52,457 nucleotides of DNA from Pseudonocardia acidicola. Lineage in GTDB: Bacteria > Actinomycetota > Actinomycetes > Mycobacteriales > Pseudonocardiaceae. The position numbers and the translations under genes are program-made. Numbering within the stretch: position 1 is the stretch's first letter; every line of letters starts with the position of its first letter. Shown here piece after piece: positions 9,115-17,419 of this stretch. Where the stretch lies: the NCBI RefSeq assembly GCF_012911935.1, contig NZ_JAAXLA010000046.1:1-52457 (forward strand), read 5' to 3'. The notes under the pieces are model-generated. The model saw only the letters and a list, made by a program, of their open reading frames with translations, made no database searches and was not told the DNA's origin.

Positions 9115-10707
9115 TCAGCGGAGGTCCGGGGCCAGGAGGAACGTGGACAGGTAGTCGCGCAGCAGGTCGACGCGGCCGAGCGGCGCCACCAGGCCCACGT
9201 ACCCGTCCGGCCGGACCAGCGCGATCTCGTCCGCCCGCCCCAGCTGCCGTGCGGCCGCCGGGGCCGCGGTGACGGGGAGCACCACCACCGGTGCCGGGCA
9301 CGGCGCACAGGCATCGCGCAGCGCCTGCACGGTCGCGGCATCCGCCCGGGCCGACGACAGCAGCAGGGTCCACCGGTCGTAGCCGAGGAGGTCGTGCAGC
9401 CGCACGGCCCCGTCGGCGACGGCCGGCGGGGCCGCCGGGACGACGGTCACGTCGGGGACCCGGTCGCCTGCCCGGAGGCCGGGCACGAACCCGCGGGTCC
9501 GCTGCCACGACAGCGGGCCCTTGCGGTGGTTGCGGCCGAAGTCGCTCATCATCCACTCCCCCCGGCGCTGGAAGCCCGCGGATGTCAGGGCGACCCGCAG
9601 GACGGCGCTGCGCACGCGGTGGCCCAGCGGCGGCAGCAGCGCCTCCATGATGTTGAACCGCATGTCGCGGATGACCCTGAACGCGAGTGCCCGCTGCTCG
9701 GCCGAGTAGGAGTCCAGCACGGCGTCGTCGGCCTGCCCGCGGTGCACCGCGGCGATCTTCCAGGCCAGATTGTGTGCGCCGAGGATGCCGACGTTCATGC
9801 CGTGCCCGCCGATGGGCGCCCAGGAGTGGGCCGCGTCGCCGGCCAGGAGCACGCGCCCGCTGCGCAGCCTGGCGGCCACCCGGTCGGCGAACCGCGCCCG
9901 GCTGAGCCACACCGGCTCGGTGAGCTTGAGCTGCAGGTCGGGAAGGCACGCCGCCTCCGCGACCACGTCGCGCAGCTCGTCGAGGGTCGGTGCGTCCGTC
10001 CGCCCCGGATCGACGTCGTCGCGCACGCAGAAGATCCGGTAGCCACCGGCCGGTGTCGGGAAGGCAATCACCGATCGGTGCGGGGCGAGGAAGAAGTAGC
10101 CCTGACCCGGCTCGTCGCTGTGCGGCCACGACGGCGTCACGTTGCCCTGCACCACCTGCATGTTGGCCCGGTTCTTCCCCTCGAACGGGATGCCGAGCCG
10201 TTCCCGGATCGTGCTGCGGATGCCGTCGCACCCGACCACCCAGGCCGCGCTGAGCCGCTCGGTGTCTCCGGTGGGCAGTCGAAGCGACATCTCGACCCGG
10301 TCGGAGTACACCCGCATGTCCGTCGCCCTGGTCCGCCATTCCACGGTGGCGCCGTGCTCGGCCAGGTGTTCGGCGAGCAGCCGCTCGATGTCGTGTTGCT
10401 CGATGGTCATGGCGCGCGGGTAGCGGGACTCCAGCCGGCCGACCTGGAACGCGCCCAGGTGGCGACCCCGGTCGTAGATGTCGGCGCCCTGCATCTGATA
10501 GGCGTTGCGTTGCAGGGTTTCGCCCACGCCGAGGGAACCGAGTGCCTCCCCGGCCCGCGGGAACAGCACGTCCGCGCGGGGTTCGCGATCGGTCCCGGGA
10601 TCCTTGTCCACGATCCGCACCGTCAGGCCCAGCCGCCGCAGCGCGATCGCGATGGTCAGCCCCACCGGTCCGGCACCGACGACGAGGACGTCGATGTCGT
10701 TGTTCAT
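9115..10707 (-). CDS. FAD monooxygenase controlling aglycone oxidation (RebC/StaC-like)
   Basis: This 530-aa class A flavin monooxygenase matches RebC (about 529 aa) in length. It starts MNNDIDVLVVGAGPVGLTIA, with dinucleotide motif GAGPVG, a middle motif VVGCDGIRST, and the GD motif RVLLAGDAAHSWAPIGGHGMN. The C-terminus is a thioredoxin-like extension usual for this family. In known pathways RebC or StaC works with the P450 and sets the oxidation state of the central ring (arcyriaflavin-like imide versus staurosporine-like lactam). I cannot tell which from sequence alone. GGAGGTGG stands a few bases before the ATG. The oxidase gene starts 93 bp downstream. Confidence 0.85.
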   Translation of the reverse strand: MNNDIDVLVVGAGPVGLTIAIALRRLGLTVRIVDKDPGTDREPRADVLFPRAGEALGSLGVGETLQRNAYQMQGADIYDRGRHLGAFQVGRLESRYPRAMTIEQHDIERLLAEHLAEHGATVEWRTRATDMRVYSDRVEMSLRLPTGDTERLSAAWVVGCDGIRSTIRERLGIPFEGKNRANMQVVQGNVTPSWPHSDEPGQGYFFLAPHRSVIAFPTPAGGYRIFCVRDDVDPGRTDAPTLDELRDVVAEAACLPDLQLKLTEPVWLSRARFADRVAARLRSGRVLLAGDAAHSWAPIGGHGMNVGILGAHNLAWKIAAVHRGQADDAVLDSYSAEQRALAFRVIRDMRFNIMEALLPPLGHRVRSAVLRVALTSAGFQRRGEWMMSDFGRNHRKGPLSWQRTRGFVPGLRAGDRVPDVTVVPAAPPAVADGAVRLHDLLGYDRWTLLLSSARADAATVQALRDACAPCPAPVVVLPVTAAPAAARQLGRADEIALVRPDGYVGLVAPLGRVDLLRDYLSTFLLAPDLR

Positions 10708-10821
10708 GTTCCACCTCCGCAGAGAACGTGTGTGGCCGACGCGATCACGGGAACTGTTCGGCCGGCGGGCGGGCCGCCCCTTTTCCGCATGAGCCGAAAA
10801 CAACCGCGATCCGGTCGCCGC

Positions 10822-11844
10822 CTATGCCGGGACGACCTCGATCACATTCAGCGTCGATTTCGTGTCCGCGATGCGGTCCAACCGCAGACCGGCCGCACCC
10901 AGGAGCCCGACGTATTCCTCCTCGGTACGTTCCCGGCCCCCGTACACGAACAACATGGCCAGGTCGAGAAACTTGCTGGGATGGGGCGTGTCACCGGTCG
11001 GCACCACCCATTCGATGAGCAGCAGCCGGCCGTCGCGGCCCATCGCGCGCCGGCAGTTCGACAGCAGGACGACGGCGTCGTCGTCGGCCCAGTTGTGCAC
11101 GACGCCCTTCAGCATGTACACGTCGGCACCGGGCGGGACCTCGTCGAGGAAGTCGCCGCTGACGAAACTGCAGCGATCGCCGAATCCGGCTGCCGCGAGT
11201 TGTTTGTGGGCCGCGTCGGCCACGTAGGGCTGATCGAAGACCACACCGGTCACATCGGGGTTGGCGCGCAGGATCCCGGTGAGGAAGCTTCCGTCGCCGC
11301 CACCGACGTCGACGATCTGCCGCGCACCCTGGAAGCCGTAGGCCGCGGCCAGCTTCGCGCCCATCAACCGGCTGTGCTGGGCCATCGCGTCCTGGAAGAC
11401 GGCCGCGTGCTCGGGGTGATGGTCCAGGTGGTCGAACAGCGGCTCGCCGAAGACCTGAGGGGTCGTCGCGGTGCCCGTCCGCACGCTGTGCATGGCCCCG
11501 GCGTAGACACCGTTGAACAGGCCCTGGAACTGCACCCACGCCCGCAGCGACTGCGGATGGTCCGCACGCAGATGCTCGCCGACCGGCGTCAGCCCGAACC
11601 GGCCCGGCTCGACCTCGGTGAACACCCCGGCACCGGCGAGCGCGCGGAGCAGCCGGTAGAGCGCGCCGGGATGGGTCGAGGTGGCCGCCGCCAGGTCCTC
11701 CGCCGTGCGGGGCCCGTCACCGAGCAGGTCGGCGACCCCCAGCTCGGCCGCGAGCTGAACGGTCCGCGCCGGACCGAGACCTTCTGACAGTTGCAGCAGC
11801 CGGAAGGCGTCGTCGCTGCCCCGCTGCTCGTGACCCTGTGCCAT
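10822..11844 (-). CDS. SAM-dependent O-methyltransferase of the bisindole cluster
   Basis: This 340-aa enzyme has the two-part layout of the caffeate/hydroxyneurosporene O-methyltransferase family. An N-terminal winged-helix dimerisation domain occupies about residues 10-100. The C-terminal SAM fold has motif I IVDVGGGDGSFLTGIL (177-192) and a probable catalytic His250 in LKGVVHNWADDD. The ATG at 11844 follows GGGGAA; it is first of the M-C-O-D-P run on the minus strand. The family methylates hydroxyl or carboxyl groups on aromatic products, so it may cap the bisindole or a carboxylate of the chromopyrrolate. It differs from the shorter sugar O-methyltransferase type of RebM, in keeping with the absence of a glycosyltransferase. 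Confidence 0.82.
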   Translation of the reverse strand: MAQGHEQRGSDDAFRLLQLSEGLGPARTVQLAAELGVADLLGDGPRTAEDLAAATSTHPGALYRLLRALAGAGVFTEVEPGRFGLTPVGEHLRADHPQSLRAWVQFQGLFNGVYAGAMHSVRTGTATTPQVFGEPLFDHLDHHPEHAAVFQDAMAQHSRLMGAKLAAAYGFQGARQIVDVGGGDGSFLTGILRANPDVTGVVFDQPYVADAAHKQLAAAGFGDRCSFVSGDFLDEVPPGADVYMLKGVVHNWADDDAVVLLSNCRRAMGRDGRLLLIEWVVPTGDTPHPSKFLDLAMLFVYGGRERTEEEYVGLLGAAGLRLDRIADTKSTLNVIEVVPA

Positions 11845-12186
11845 TACCGATTCCCCGCCCTGTCGTGTTCCGCGTTCGCGGATCGGTGTCGCGCCGGGAT
11901 CCATCAGGCGACCGCATCGGCAGTTCCTGATTTCCCACCGTGCAATGCACCCCGCGCATCCACCGGCTCGTGAACGCTGAGGACGTTCTCAGCATCACCG
12001 GCCCCGGCAACGATGTCGTCCGATCCGGGCATGACAACCCGCTTCCACAACGACACCAGCGGCGACTCATACAAAGGTATGACGTCGCGTGGGCGCGCCA
12101 TTCCCGGGCGCGGTCGGCCGGGAATGACCGGACAGCACGAGGCGCCGTCTGGCGAACGGACAACGACGGGAACGAGGCCGGCGGGC
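11845..12186. other. leader region of the biosynthetic operon
   Basis: These 342 bases separate the methyltransferase start from the end of the ABC permease gene. They contain one copy of the 97-bp shared element (11988-12084) and a near-palindrome GTGCAATGCAC at 11940-11950. A short minus-strand frame (12101-11904) runs through it without a good start context and is not accepted as a gene. The promoter of the biosynthetic operon is probably here. Confidence 0.5.
11988..12084 (-). promoter_or_regulatory. shared upstream element, copy A
   Basis: This stretch aligns without gaps over 97 bases to 14097-14193, with about 68 identities by hand count. The best block is CTCAGCATCA plus GATGTCGTCC and GGCATGACA (plus-strand reading). 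It lies 143 bp upstream of the methyltransferase start. Its twin lies 117 bp upstream of the exporter ATPase start, in the same orientation. A common regulator site or promoter is the simplest reading. Confidence 0.5.
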
Positions 12187-12996
12187 TCAGCGACTGGCCA
12201 CCCGGCGGTACCGCGACACCGTGAGCGGCGCGAACAGCGCGATGATCGCGACCGACGACAGCACCGCGTAGAGCACCGGACGCTCCCCCGGCCAGCCGCC
12301 GGGTGGCGGGAACCCGGGCGGCGCCGTGCTGGCGAACAACTCGCGGCTCGTGTCGGCCACGGCGGTCACCGGGTTCCACTCGGCGATCACCCTGATCGCG
12401 GCGGGCATGTTCCCGGTGGGGACGAACACCGAGGAGATGAACGTGACGGGGAACAGCCACATCAACCCCGCGCTCTGGGCCACCTCCACCGTGCGGCACA
12501 GCAGACCGACGAAACTGCCGACCCAGGACATCGCGAAGGCGAACAGGAGCAGCACCGCGTAGGCGGACACGGCGCCGCCCACTCCACCGTGGATCCGCCA
12601 GCCGGCCATCAGGCCGGTCACGCTCATGACGATGAGGGTCACCCCGTTGACGCTGAGGTCGGAGGTGGTCCTGCCGAGGATCACGGCGAGCCGCGACATC
12701 GGCAGCGAGCGGAACCGGTCGATGATGCCCTTGGTCAGATCGCTGGCCACCGCCATCGTCGTGAACGCGGCGTTCATCGCCACGACCTGGGCGAAGATGC
12801 CGCAGACGAGGAACTCGCGGTACGCGTCCCCACCCAGGCTGCCTGCGAACACGTAGGCGAACAGCAGCAGGAACATCACCGGCTGCCCGATGGAGCCCAG
12901 CAGCAGATCCGGCATCCGCCGGATGTTCCTCAGGTTCCGCCAGGTGATGACGCTGCTGTCGCGGAGCACCGAACCCGGTGCCGTCACCGGGGTCAC
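12187..12996 (-). CDS. ABC-2 type export permease (DrrB-like)
   Basis: This 269-aa integral membrane protein has about six hydrophobic segments, among them PVMFLLLFAYVFAG, VTLIVMSVTGLMAGW, AYAVLLLFAFAMSWVGSFVG and VLYAVLSSVAIIALF. The cytoplasmic segment SDLTKGIIDRFRSLPMSR is a hallmark of ABC-2/DrrB permeases. The GTG start overlaps the TGA of the ATPase gene by 4 bp. With its partner it should export, and give self-protection against, the bisindole product. Substrate assignment is by position only. Confidence 0.88.
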   Translation of the reverse strand: MTPVTAPGSVLRDSSVITWRNLRNIRRMPDLLLGSIGQPVMFLLLFAYVFAGSLGGDAYREFLVCGIFAQVVAMNAAFTTMAVASDLTKGIIDRFRSLPMSRLAVILGRTTSDLSVNGVTLIVMSVTGLMAGWRIHGGVGGAVSAYAVLLLFAFAMSWVGSFVGLLCRTVEVAQSAGLMWLFPVTFISSVFVPTGNMPAAIRVIAEWNPVTAVADTSRELFASTAPPGFPPPGGWPGERPVLYAVLSSVAIIALFAPLTVSRYRRVASR

Positions 12997-13979
12997 CGGC
13001 CCGCTCCCGTCGTCGGCGCCGGCTCGCGGTGCGGGTTCTCGGCGGCGCGCCCGGTCAGCGCCAGGAACACGTCGTCCAGCGTGGGCCGGTGCAGCCCGAC
13101 GTCCTGCACCGCGATGTTCTGCAGGTCGAGCCGGCGCAGTGCCTCGATCAGTGACTTCGCCCCCTCGTCGACGACGACGCCGACGCGGCAGGCCGCCGCG
13201 TCGACGACGGGTTCCCCGGCGCCGACCTCGGCGAGCGCACGGGCCACCTCGGACAGGTACGCGGCGTCGTCGATGACCATCTCCAGCCGCTCGGCGCCGA
13301 CCTGGTCCTTCAGCGCGTCGGGCGTCCCGCGGGCGATCACCCGTCCGCGGTCGATCACCGCGATGGCGTCCGCCAACCGGTCGGCCTCCTCGAGGTACTG
13401 GGTGGTCAGCAGCACGCCGGCGCCGTCGGTGATCAGTTCCCCGATCACCTCCCAGGTCTCCATCCGGCCGCGGGGATCCAGCCCGGTGGTGGGCTCGTCG
13501 AGGATGACGACTTCCGGTCTCGCGACCAGCGCACCCGCCAGGTCGAGTCGCCGGCGCATCCCTCCGGAGTACGTCTTCGCGGGCCGCTCCGCGGCGTCGT
13601 CCAGACCGAAGCGGGTCAGCAGCCCACGGGCCCGGTCGCGGGCCTCACGCCGGCGCATTCCGTAGAGCCGGGCCACCATGTAGAGGTTCTCGAACCCGCT
13701 CAGGTTCTCGTCGACGGCGGCGTACTGGCCGGACAGCCCGATCCTGCGGCGCACCCCGTGCGGGTCGGTCCGCACGTCCACTCCGGCGACCCGCGCCCGG
13801 CCGGCGTCCGGCTTCAGCAGCGTGGCGAGGATGCGGACGGTCGTCGTCTTGCCTGCGCCGTTGGGACCGAGCAGGCCCAGTACGGCGCCCTTGGGGATCT
13901 GCAGGTCGATCCCGGCGAGTGCACGGGTGGACCGGAACGTCTTGACCAGCCCCTCGGCCTCGACCGCGGGTGTGGACAT
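12993..13979 (-). CDS. ABC transporter ATP-binding protein (DrrA-like)
   Basis: This 328-aa ATPase has Walker A GPNGAGKTT (38-46), signature YSGGM (137-141) and Walker B VVILDEP (157-163). The C-terminal extension (LHRPTLDDVFLALTGR) is typical of the DrrA daunorubicin-resistance family. The ATG at 13979 follows GAGGAG; a longer upstream frame reads through the shared element and is not believed. It is the first gene of the exporter pair. Confidence 0.9.
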   Translation of the reverse strand: MSTPAVEAEGLVKTFRSTRALAGIDLQIPKGAVLGLLGPNGAGKTTTVRILATLLKPDAGRARVAGVDVRTDPHGVRRRIGLSGQYAAVDENLSGFENLYMVARLYGMRRREARDRARGLLTRFGLDDAAERPAKTYSGGMRRRLDLAGALVARPEVVILDEPTTGLDPRGRMETWEVIGELITDGAGVLLTTQYLEEADRLADAIAVIDRGRVIARGTPDALKDQVGAERLEMVIDDAAYLSEVARALAEVGAGEPVVDAAACRVGVVVDEGAKSLIEALRRLDLQNIAVQDVGLHRPTLDDVFLALTGRAAENPHREPAPTTGAGR

Positions 13980-14605
13980 CTCGACTCCTCTGCTGAGGCC
14001 GGGCCCCGATTCCACGGCGCGCAGCGGTGCGGCGACGCCATTGCACATGCGGATCGCCACCGCATTGCATACTGCGCCGGATGGGCCCATATTCCTCTCA
14101 GCATCACCCGGCCCACCGGTGATGTCGTCCACTCCCGGCATGACACACCGGTACCGCGAGAATCGCAGCGTCTGCTCACGCAAACGCATGAGGCGGCCCC
14201 GGTCCGACGGTCCTCGCGACCGCCTGCAGCCCACGAACCGCACCGACCCCGAGTGAGCAACGTGGAGCGCGCCGCTCACGCCACCCGCAGCGGCCTGTAC
14301 CGCACGTCCGATTATCGGCCCCGCCCGTTATCACATCTCCTCCGTTCGCACAACAGCCGAAAGGTGGGGCACACCGTAGGTCACTGATCCCGTCCGGCCT
14401 TCGCCCGTGTGGCTCAGAAATCCGGGTCGCGAAAAGCTCAATACCCTCCTGCACGTGGGCAATAGCCATACGAGAGCGCGGCCAGTACTCTTCCTCGCGG
14501 ACGTCTTAAGGGGGGCATAGAGACGTGCGAATATTTCGTCGCCCATCGATTGGGCCTCTTTTACGCATGCGGTATCTCACTGTCATTGCAACGAAGGGGT
14601 AATCG
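13980..14605. other. divergent control region between exporter and two-component genes
   Basis: These 626 bases lie between the divergent ATPase and kinase genes. They hold copy B of the shared element (14097-14193). A comparatively AT-rich stretch from about 14510 to 14600 leads into the kinase ribosome site AAGGGG. An AATATT-centred sequence near 14530-14538 could be part of the kinase promoter. Two minus-strand frames (14331-14546 and 14176-14469) show no recognisable protein features. Confidence 0.5.
14097..14193 (-). promoter_or_regulatory. shared upstream element, copy B
   Basis: Partner of 11988-12084, at about 70 percent identity without gaps. It is 117 bp upstream of the exporter ATPase start. 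Conserved blocks in the direction of transcription are TGTCATGCC, GACGACATC and GGTGATGCTGAG (allowing single differences). The less conserved 14141-14165 part argues for selected sites rather than one recent duplication. Confidence 0.5.
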
Positions 14606-15277
14606 ATGGGGCTGCTGCGAGACCGCCGGCCCGAAACGGGGCGCCTGCACCCGGATCCGGAGAACGCGGACGCGCTCCGCGGGCTGCTGCACGACCTCGG
14701 CCGCGACCTGGTGACCCTGCTCTACGTCGTCGAGTCGATGCGCGATGCCGAACTGGACGACGTGACCTGCAACCGCATCGATCTGCTCGAGCACGAACTG
14801 GAGCGCGTGGTCGCGATGGTGCACCTCACCGATACGACGAGACCGGATCCCGGCGTCGTCTCGGTGCGCCCGTTGCTGGAACAGATCACCTCGCTCACCA
14901 CGGTCTCGGCGCAGACGCAGGTGAGCCTCTCGTCCGCCGACGACCTGCGGATGCGGATCGACGAGACGGTGCTGTGGAGGATGGTGTCGAACCTCGTTGA
15001 CAACGCCGTTCGTGCCGCCGGTCCGCGAGGCCGGGTGGAGGTGACCGCGACCGGGGGCCCGGACGTGGTCATCGAGGTCGCCGACAACGGTCCGGGCTTC
15101 GGCCGAGGACGAGCCGGGACCGCCGGACTCGGCCTGGACATCGTCGCCGGGCTCGTGCAGGGCTGCGGTGGCAGCCTCCGCATGCGCGAGGCGCAACCCC
15201 GTGGCACCCGCGCGCAACTGCTGTTCCCCGGTACGGGCATCGCCGCCGACGGCCGCTCCCCGGTAGGTGGGCGATGA
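14606..15277 (+). CDS. soluble sensor histidine kinase
   Basis: This 223-aa kinase has no transmembrane segment and no recognisable sensor domain. A helical dimerisation segment with candidate phospho-acceptor His29 (GLLHDLGRDLVTLL) precedes an HATPase domain. That domain has N-box SNLVDNAVRAAG (128-139), DNGPGFG (160-166) and GTAGLGLDIV (171-180), all intact. The ATG follows AAGGGG six bases upstream, and its stop overlaps the response-regulator start (ATGA). It is divergent from the bisindole exporter, so control of that cluster is plausible but not shown. The input signal is probably intracellular or supplied by a partner. Confidence 0.82.
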   Translation: MGLLRDRRPETGRLHPDPENADALRGLLHDLGRDLVTLLYVVESMRDAELDDVTCNRIDLLEHELERVVAMVHLTDTTRPDPGVVSVRPLLEQITSLTTVSAQTQVSLSSADDLRMRIDETVLWRMVSNLVDNAVRAAGPRGRVEVTATGGPDVVIEVADNGPGFGRGRAGTAGLGLDIVAGLVQGCGGSLRMREAQPRGTRAQLLFPGTGIAADGRSPVGGR

Positions 15278-15951
15278 CCGATCTGGTGATCGGCGACGAC
15301 CACACCCTGTTCGGTGAGGCGCTGGCCAAGGTGCTGAGCGCCCATGCCCTCGACGTCCAGGCGGTGGCCAACACCCTGCCCGGTGTCCTCGACGCCGTAC
15401 GGGCGCACCAGCCGGAGGTGTGCCTCCTGGACCGGCACTTCGTCGAAGGGGACGCGGTCGAGATGATCCCGGAGATCATCAGCAGCAGCGCGGGCACCCG
15501 GGTGATGATCCTGACCGCCGACGCCGACGTCAGTGGAGTGATGCGGGCCCTGCAGTTCGGGGCCCAGGGATACGTGCACAAGGCCTCCGGATTCCGCGTG
15601 CTGCTCGATGCGATCGGGCGGATCATGGATGACGACAGCGTCGTGGTGGAGATCCCGGGCCAGCAGGCCTCGCGCCCGTCGCCGGAGCTCGCCGACGCAC
15701 GCCGGCTCTACGCCTCGCTCACCGCTCGGGAGCGCGAGTGCCTCGGACTGATCGCGGAGGGGCTGGGGACCCGTGCGATGGCCCGGCGGCTCGGCGTCTC
15801 GGACACCACCGCACGCACGCATTCGCAGCGGTTGCTCAGCAAGCTCGGCGTGCACTCGCGGCTGGAGGCCGCGTCGTTCGCCGTGCGCTACTCCCTGCTG
15901 GACACGCGGCCCGCCGGCGGGCCGGCTCCGCCGTACGCCCGCCGGGCGTGA
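15274..15951 (+). CDS. NarL/LuxR-type response regulator
   Basis: This 225-aa regulator has a receiver domain with acidic pair D8/D9, phospho-acceptor Asp53 (CLLDRHF), Thr81 (ILTAD) and Lys103 (VHKAS). A C-terminal LuxR-type helix-turn-helix follows (LTARERECLGLIAEGLGTRAMARRLGVSDTTARTHSQRLL). All phosphorylation residues are present. It is translationally coupled to the kinase. It is the only intact DNA-binding regulator next to the bisindole cluster and so the first candidate to bind the duplicated upstream elements; that is inference. Confidence 0.88.
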   Translation: MTDLVIGDDHTLFGEALAKVLSAHALDVQAVANTLPGVLDAVRAHQPEVCLLDRHFVEGDAVEMIPEIISSSAGTRVMILTADADVSGVMRALQFGAQGYVHKASGFRVLLDAIGRIMDDDSVVVEIPGQQASRPSPELADARRLYASLTARERECLGLIAEGLGTRAMARRLGVSDTTARTHSQRLLSKLGVHSRLEAASFAVRYSLLDTRPAGGPAPPYARRA

Positions 15952-16128
15952 GGGACGACGCCTGAGCGCCGAGCGCGGCACCCGAAGCGGCGGGCCGCGG
16001 GCGAGGTGCGCTGCATCCCTCGGCGGTGCCCACCAGTGCCTCCCGGCCCACGGGCCCGGGACCGCAGGCCGGTCGCCACGGCCCGAACGGCTGTGCCGCG
16101 CTCCCGTCGTTCGGCGCAGAGTCGGGGC

Positions 16129-16260
16129 ATGCCCATCAGAGTCGTCCTGCTCGACGATCATGAGATCGTCCGCCGCGACATCGCCCAACTACTGGAGACC
16201 GAGGACGACGACGCGCTCTCCCCCAGGAACAGCGCATCCTCAACCTGATCGCCGACGGGG
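16129..16260 (+). pseudogene. relic of a DevR/NarL-type response regulator
   Basis: From the ATG at 16129 the frame reads like the start of a receiver domain (MPIRVVLLDDHEIVRRDIAQ, then LLETEDD). It then jumps straight to the start of a LuxR helix-turn-helix (LSPQEQRILNLIADG) in a frame shifted by one base within a run of C near 16219-16224. About 100 or more central residues are missing, as is the DNA-recognition part. This is an internal deletion plus frameshift of a DevR-like regulator. It lies downstream of the intact two-component pair. Confidence 0.7.
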
Positions 16261-16377
16261 GGTACAGGGCATGGCTCGCCCGGCCTGAGCGCGGCCGTCG
16301 CCCGGGCCCGGCGTCTGCGGCCGCACCGTCGCCACCCCGGCCGCACCGGTCGCAGCCGATGCCGTAGAAGGTGGGGC

Positions 16378-17121
16378 ATGACCGATGCGATCAGAGCCGA
16401 GACGATCACCATGACCGGCCACGGCGGCGACGAGATCGAGGCCTATCTCGCGCGCCCGCTCGACACACCCACCCACGGCGGTGTCGTGGTGATCCACCAC
16501 ATGCCCGGGTACGACCGGGCGACCAAGGAGATGGTCCGCACGTTCGCGGTCCACGGGTTCGCCGCGCTGTGCCCGAACCTCTACTCGCGGGAGGCACCCG
16601 GAGCCGACCCGGACGATGCCGCGGCCGCCGTGCGCGCCGCGGGCGGGGTTCCCGACGAGCGGCTGGTCGGCGACGTCGACGGCGCCGCCCGGTACCTCAG
16701 GGCGCTCGACCGCGCGAACGGCAAGATCGGCGTGATCGGGCACTGCTCCGGCGGACGGCAGACGTTCCTCGCCGCCTGTTCGCTGCAGGTCGACGCCGCG
16801 GTCGACTGTTACGGCGCGTTCATCGTCAACGACCCGCCCCCGGGGGTGCCGGCCTCGATGCGGCCGATCCTGGCCCTGGCGCCTCAGCTGTCCTGCCCGC
16901 TGCTCGGACTGTTCGGCGAGGACGACCAGAACCCGGCGCCCGCCGAGACGGCCGCGCTGTCCGCCGAACTGGACCGGCTCGGCAAGCCTCACGAGTTCCA
17001 CACCTATCCCGGGGCCGGCCACTCCTTCTTCGCCGTGGACCGGGTGGCCTACCGGCCCGAGGCCGCCGTCGACGGCTGGAACAAGATCCTCGGGTTCTTC
17101 CGCGAGCACCTCGGCGCGTGA
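16378..17121 (+). CDS. dienelactone hydrolase family protein
   Basis: This 247-aa alpha/beta hydrolase has the dienelactone hydrolase triad: nucleophile Cys123 in GHCSGG, Asp182 or Asp183 in GEDDQNP, and His215 in GAGHSFF. The length suits carboxymethylenebutenolidase, which opens dienelactone in chlorocatechol breakdown. Many actinobacterial paralogues have unknown substrates, and no intradiol dioxygenase is nearby. The DUF6295 gene follows 11 bp downstream, probably in one transcript. Confidence 0.85.
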   Translation: MTDAIRAETITMTGHGGDEIEAYLARPLDTPTHGGVVVIHHMPGYDRATKEMVRTFAVHGFAALCPNLYSREAPGADPDDAAAAVRAAGGVPDERLVGDVDGAARYLRALDRANGKIGVIGHCSGGRQTFLAACSLQVDAAVDCYGAFIVNDPPPGVPASMRPILALAPQLSCPLLGLFGEDDQNPAPAETAALSAELDRLGKPHEFHTYPGAGHSFFAVDRVAYRPEAAVDGWNKILGFFREHLGA

Positions 17122-17132
17122 GGGAGCAGACC

Positions 17133-17411
17133 ATGTGCACCTACCTGACCGAGAAGATCGGCATCGACGGCAGCGGCAAGGGCGCGCAGGGCTGGTTCGG
17201 GCTGCGCGAGGCCACCGTCTACGTGGACCATCCGGTGCACGCCCAGTTCGGGCACACCGTGAACATCGACTTCCTGAACCCCGGCCAGGGGCCCTCCGCA
17301 CGGGTCGCGGTCGAGCTGACCGAGGAGGCCGCGCTCGCCCTCGCCGAGGCCATTCAGCGGGCCATCGCCTCCGCCCCGCCGGGGCTCGCCTCGGTGCATC
17401 AGGCGCGCTAG
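17133..17411 (+). CDS. DUF6295-like small protein (92 aa)
   Basis: This 92-residue protein starts MCTYLTEKIGIDGSGKGAQG. It contains WFGLREATVYVDHPVHAQFG and NIDFLNPGQGPSARVAVEL, a pattern I associate with the actinobacterial DUF6295 family. The conserved His pair in DHPVHA and the single Cys2 are visible. The start follows AGGGAGCAG. It sits directly after the hydrolase gene and is closed by a strong hairpin. Function is unknown; the family name is from memory. Confidence 0.75.
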   Translation: MCTYLTEKIGIDGSGKGAQGWFGLREATVYVDHPVHAQFGHTVNIDFLNPGQGPSARVAVELTEEAALALAEAIQRAIASAPPGLASVHQAR

Positions 17412-17419
17412 CGTCGACC

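Noticed and set aside
10769..10796. GGGCGGGCCGCCC followed by TTTT as a terminator
   Set aside because: The T-run is on the plus-strand side while the genes here run on the minus strand, so it would not end the methyltransferase or RebC-like transcript.
11904..12101. 65-codon minus-strand frame through shared element copy A
   Set aside because: Its start has no ribosome site. The resemblance to the copy B frame is explained equally well by conserved DNA, and the frame runs on without protein-like features.
14176..14546. Two minus-strand frames in the exporter/kinase divergent region
   Set aside because: No ribosome sites, mixed composition with no motifs, and both sit where promoters are expected.
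14606..15951. Two-component pair as an ordinary membrane stress sensor
   Set aside because: The kinase has no hydrophobic segment at all, so a membrane sensor role is not supported.
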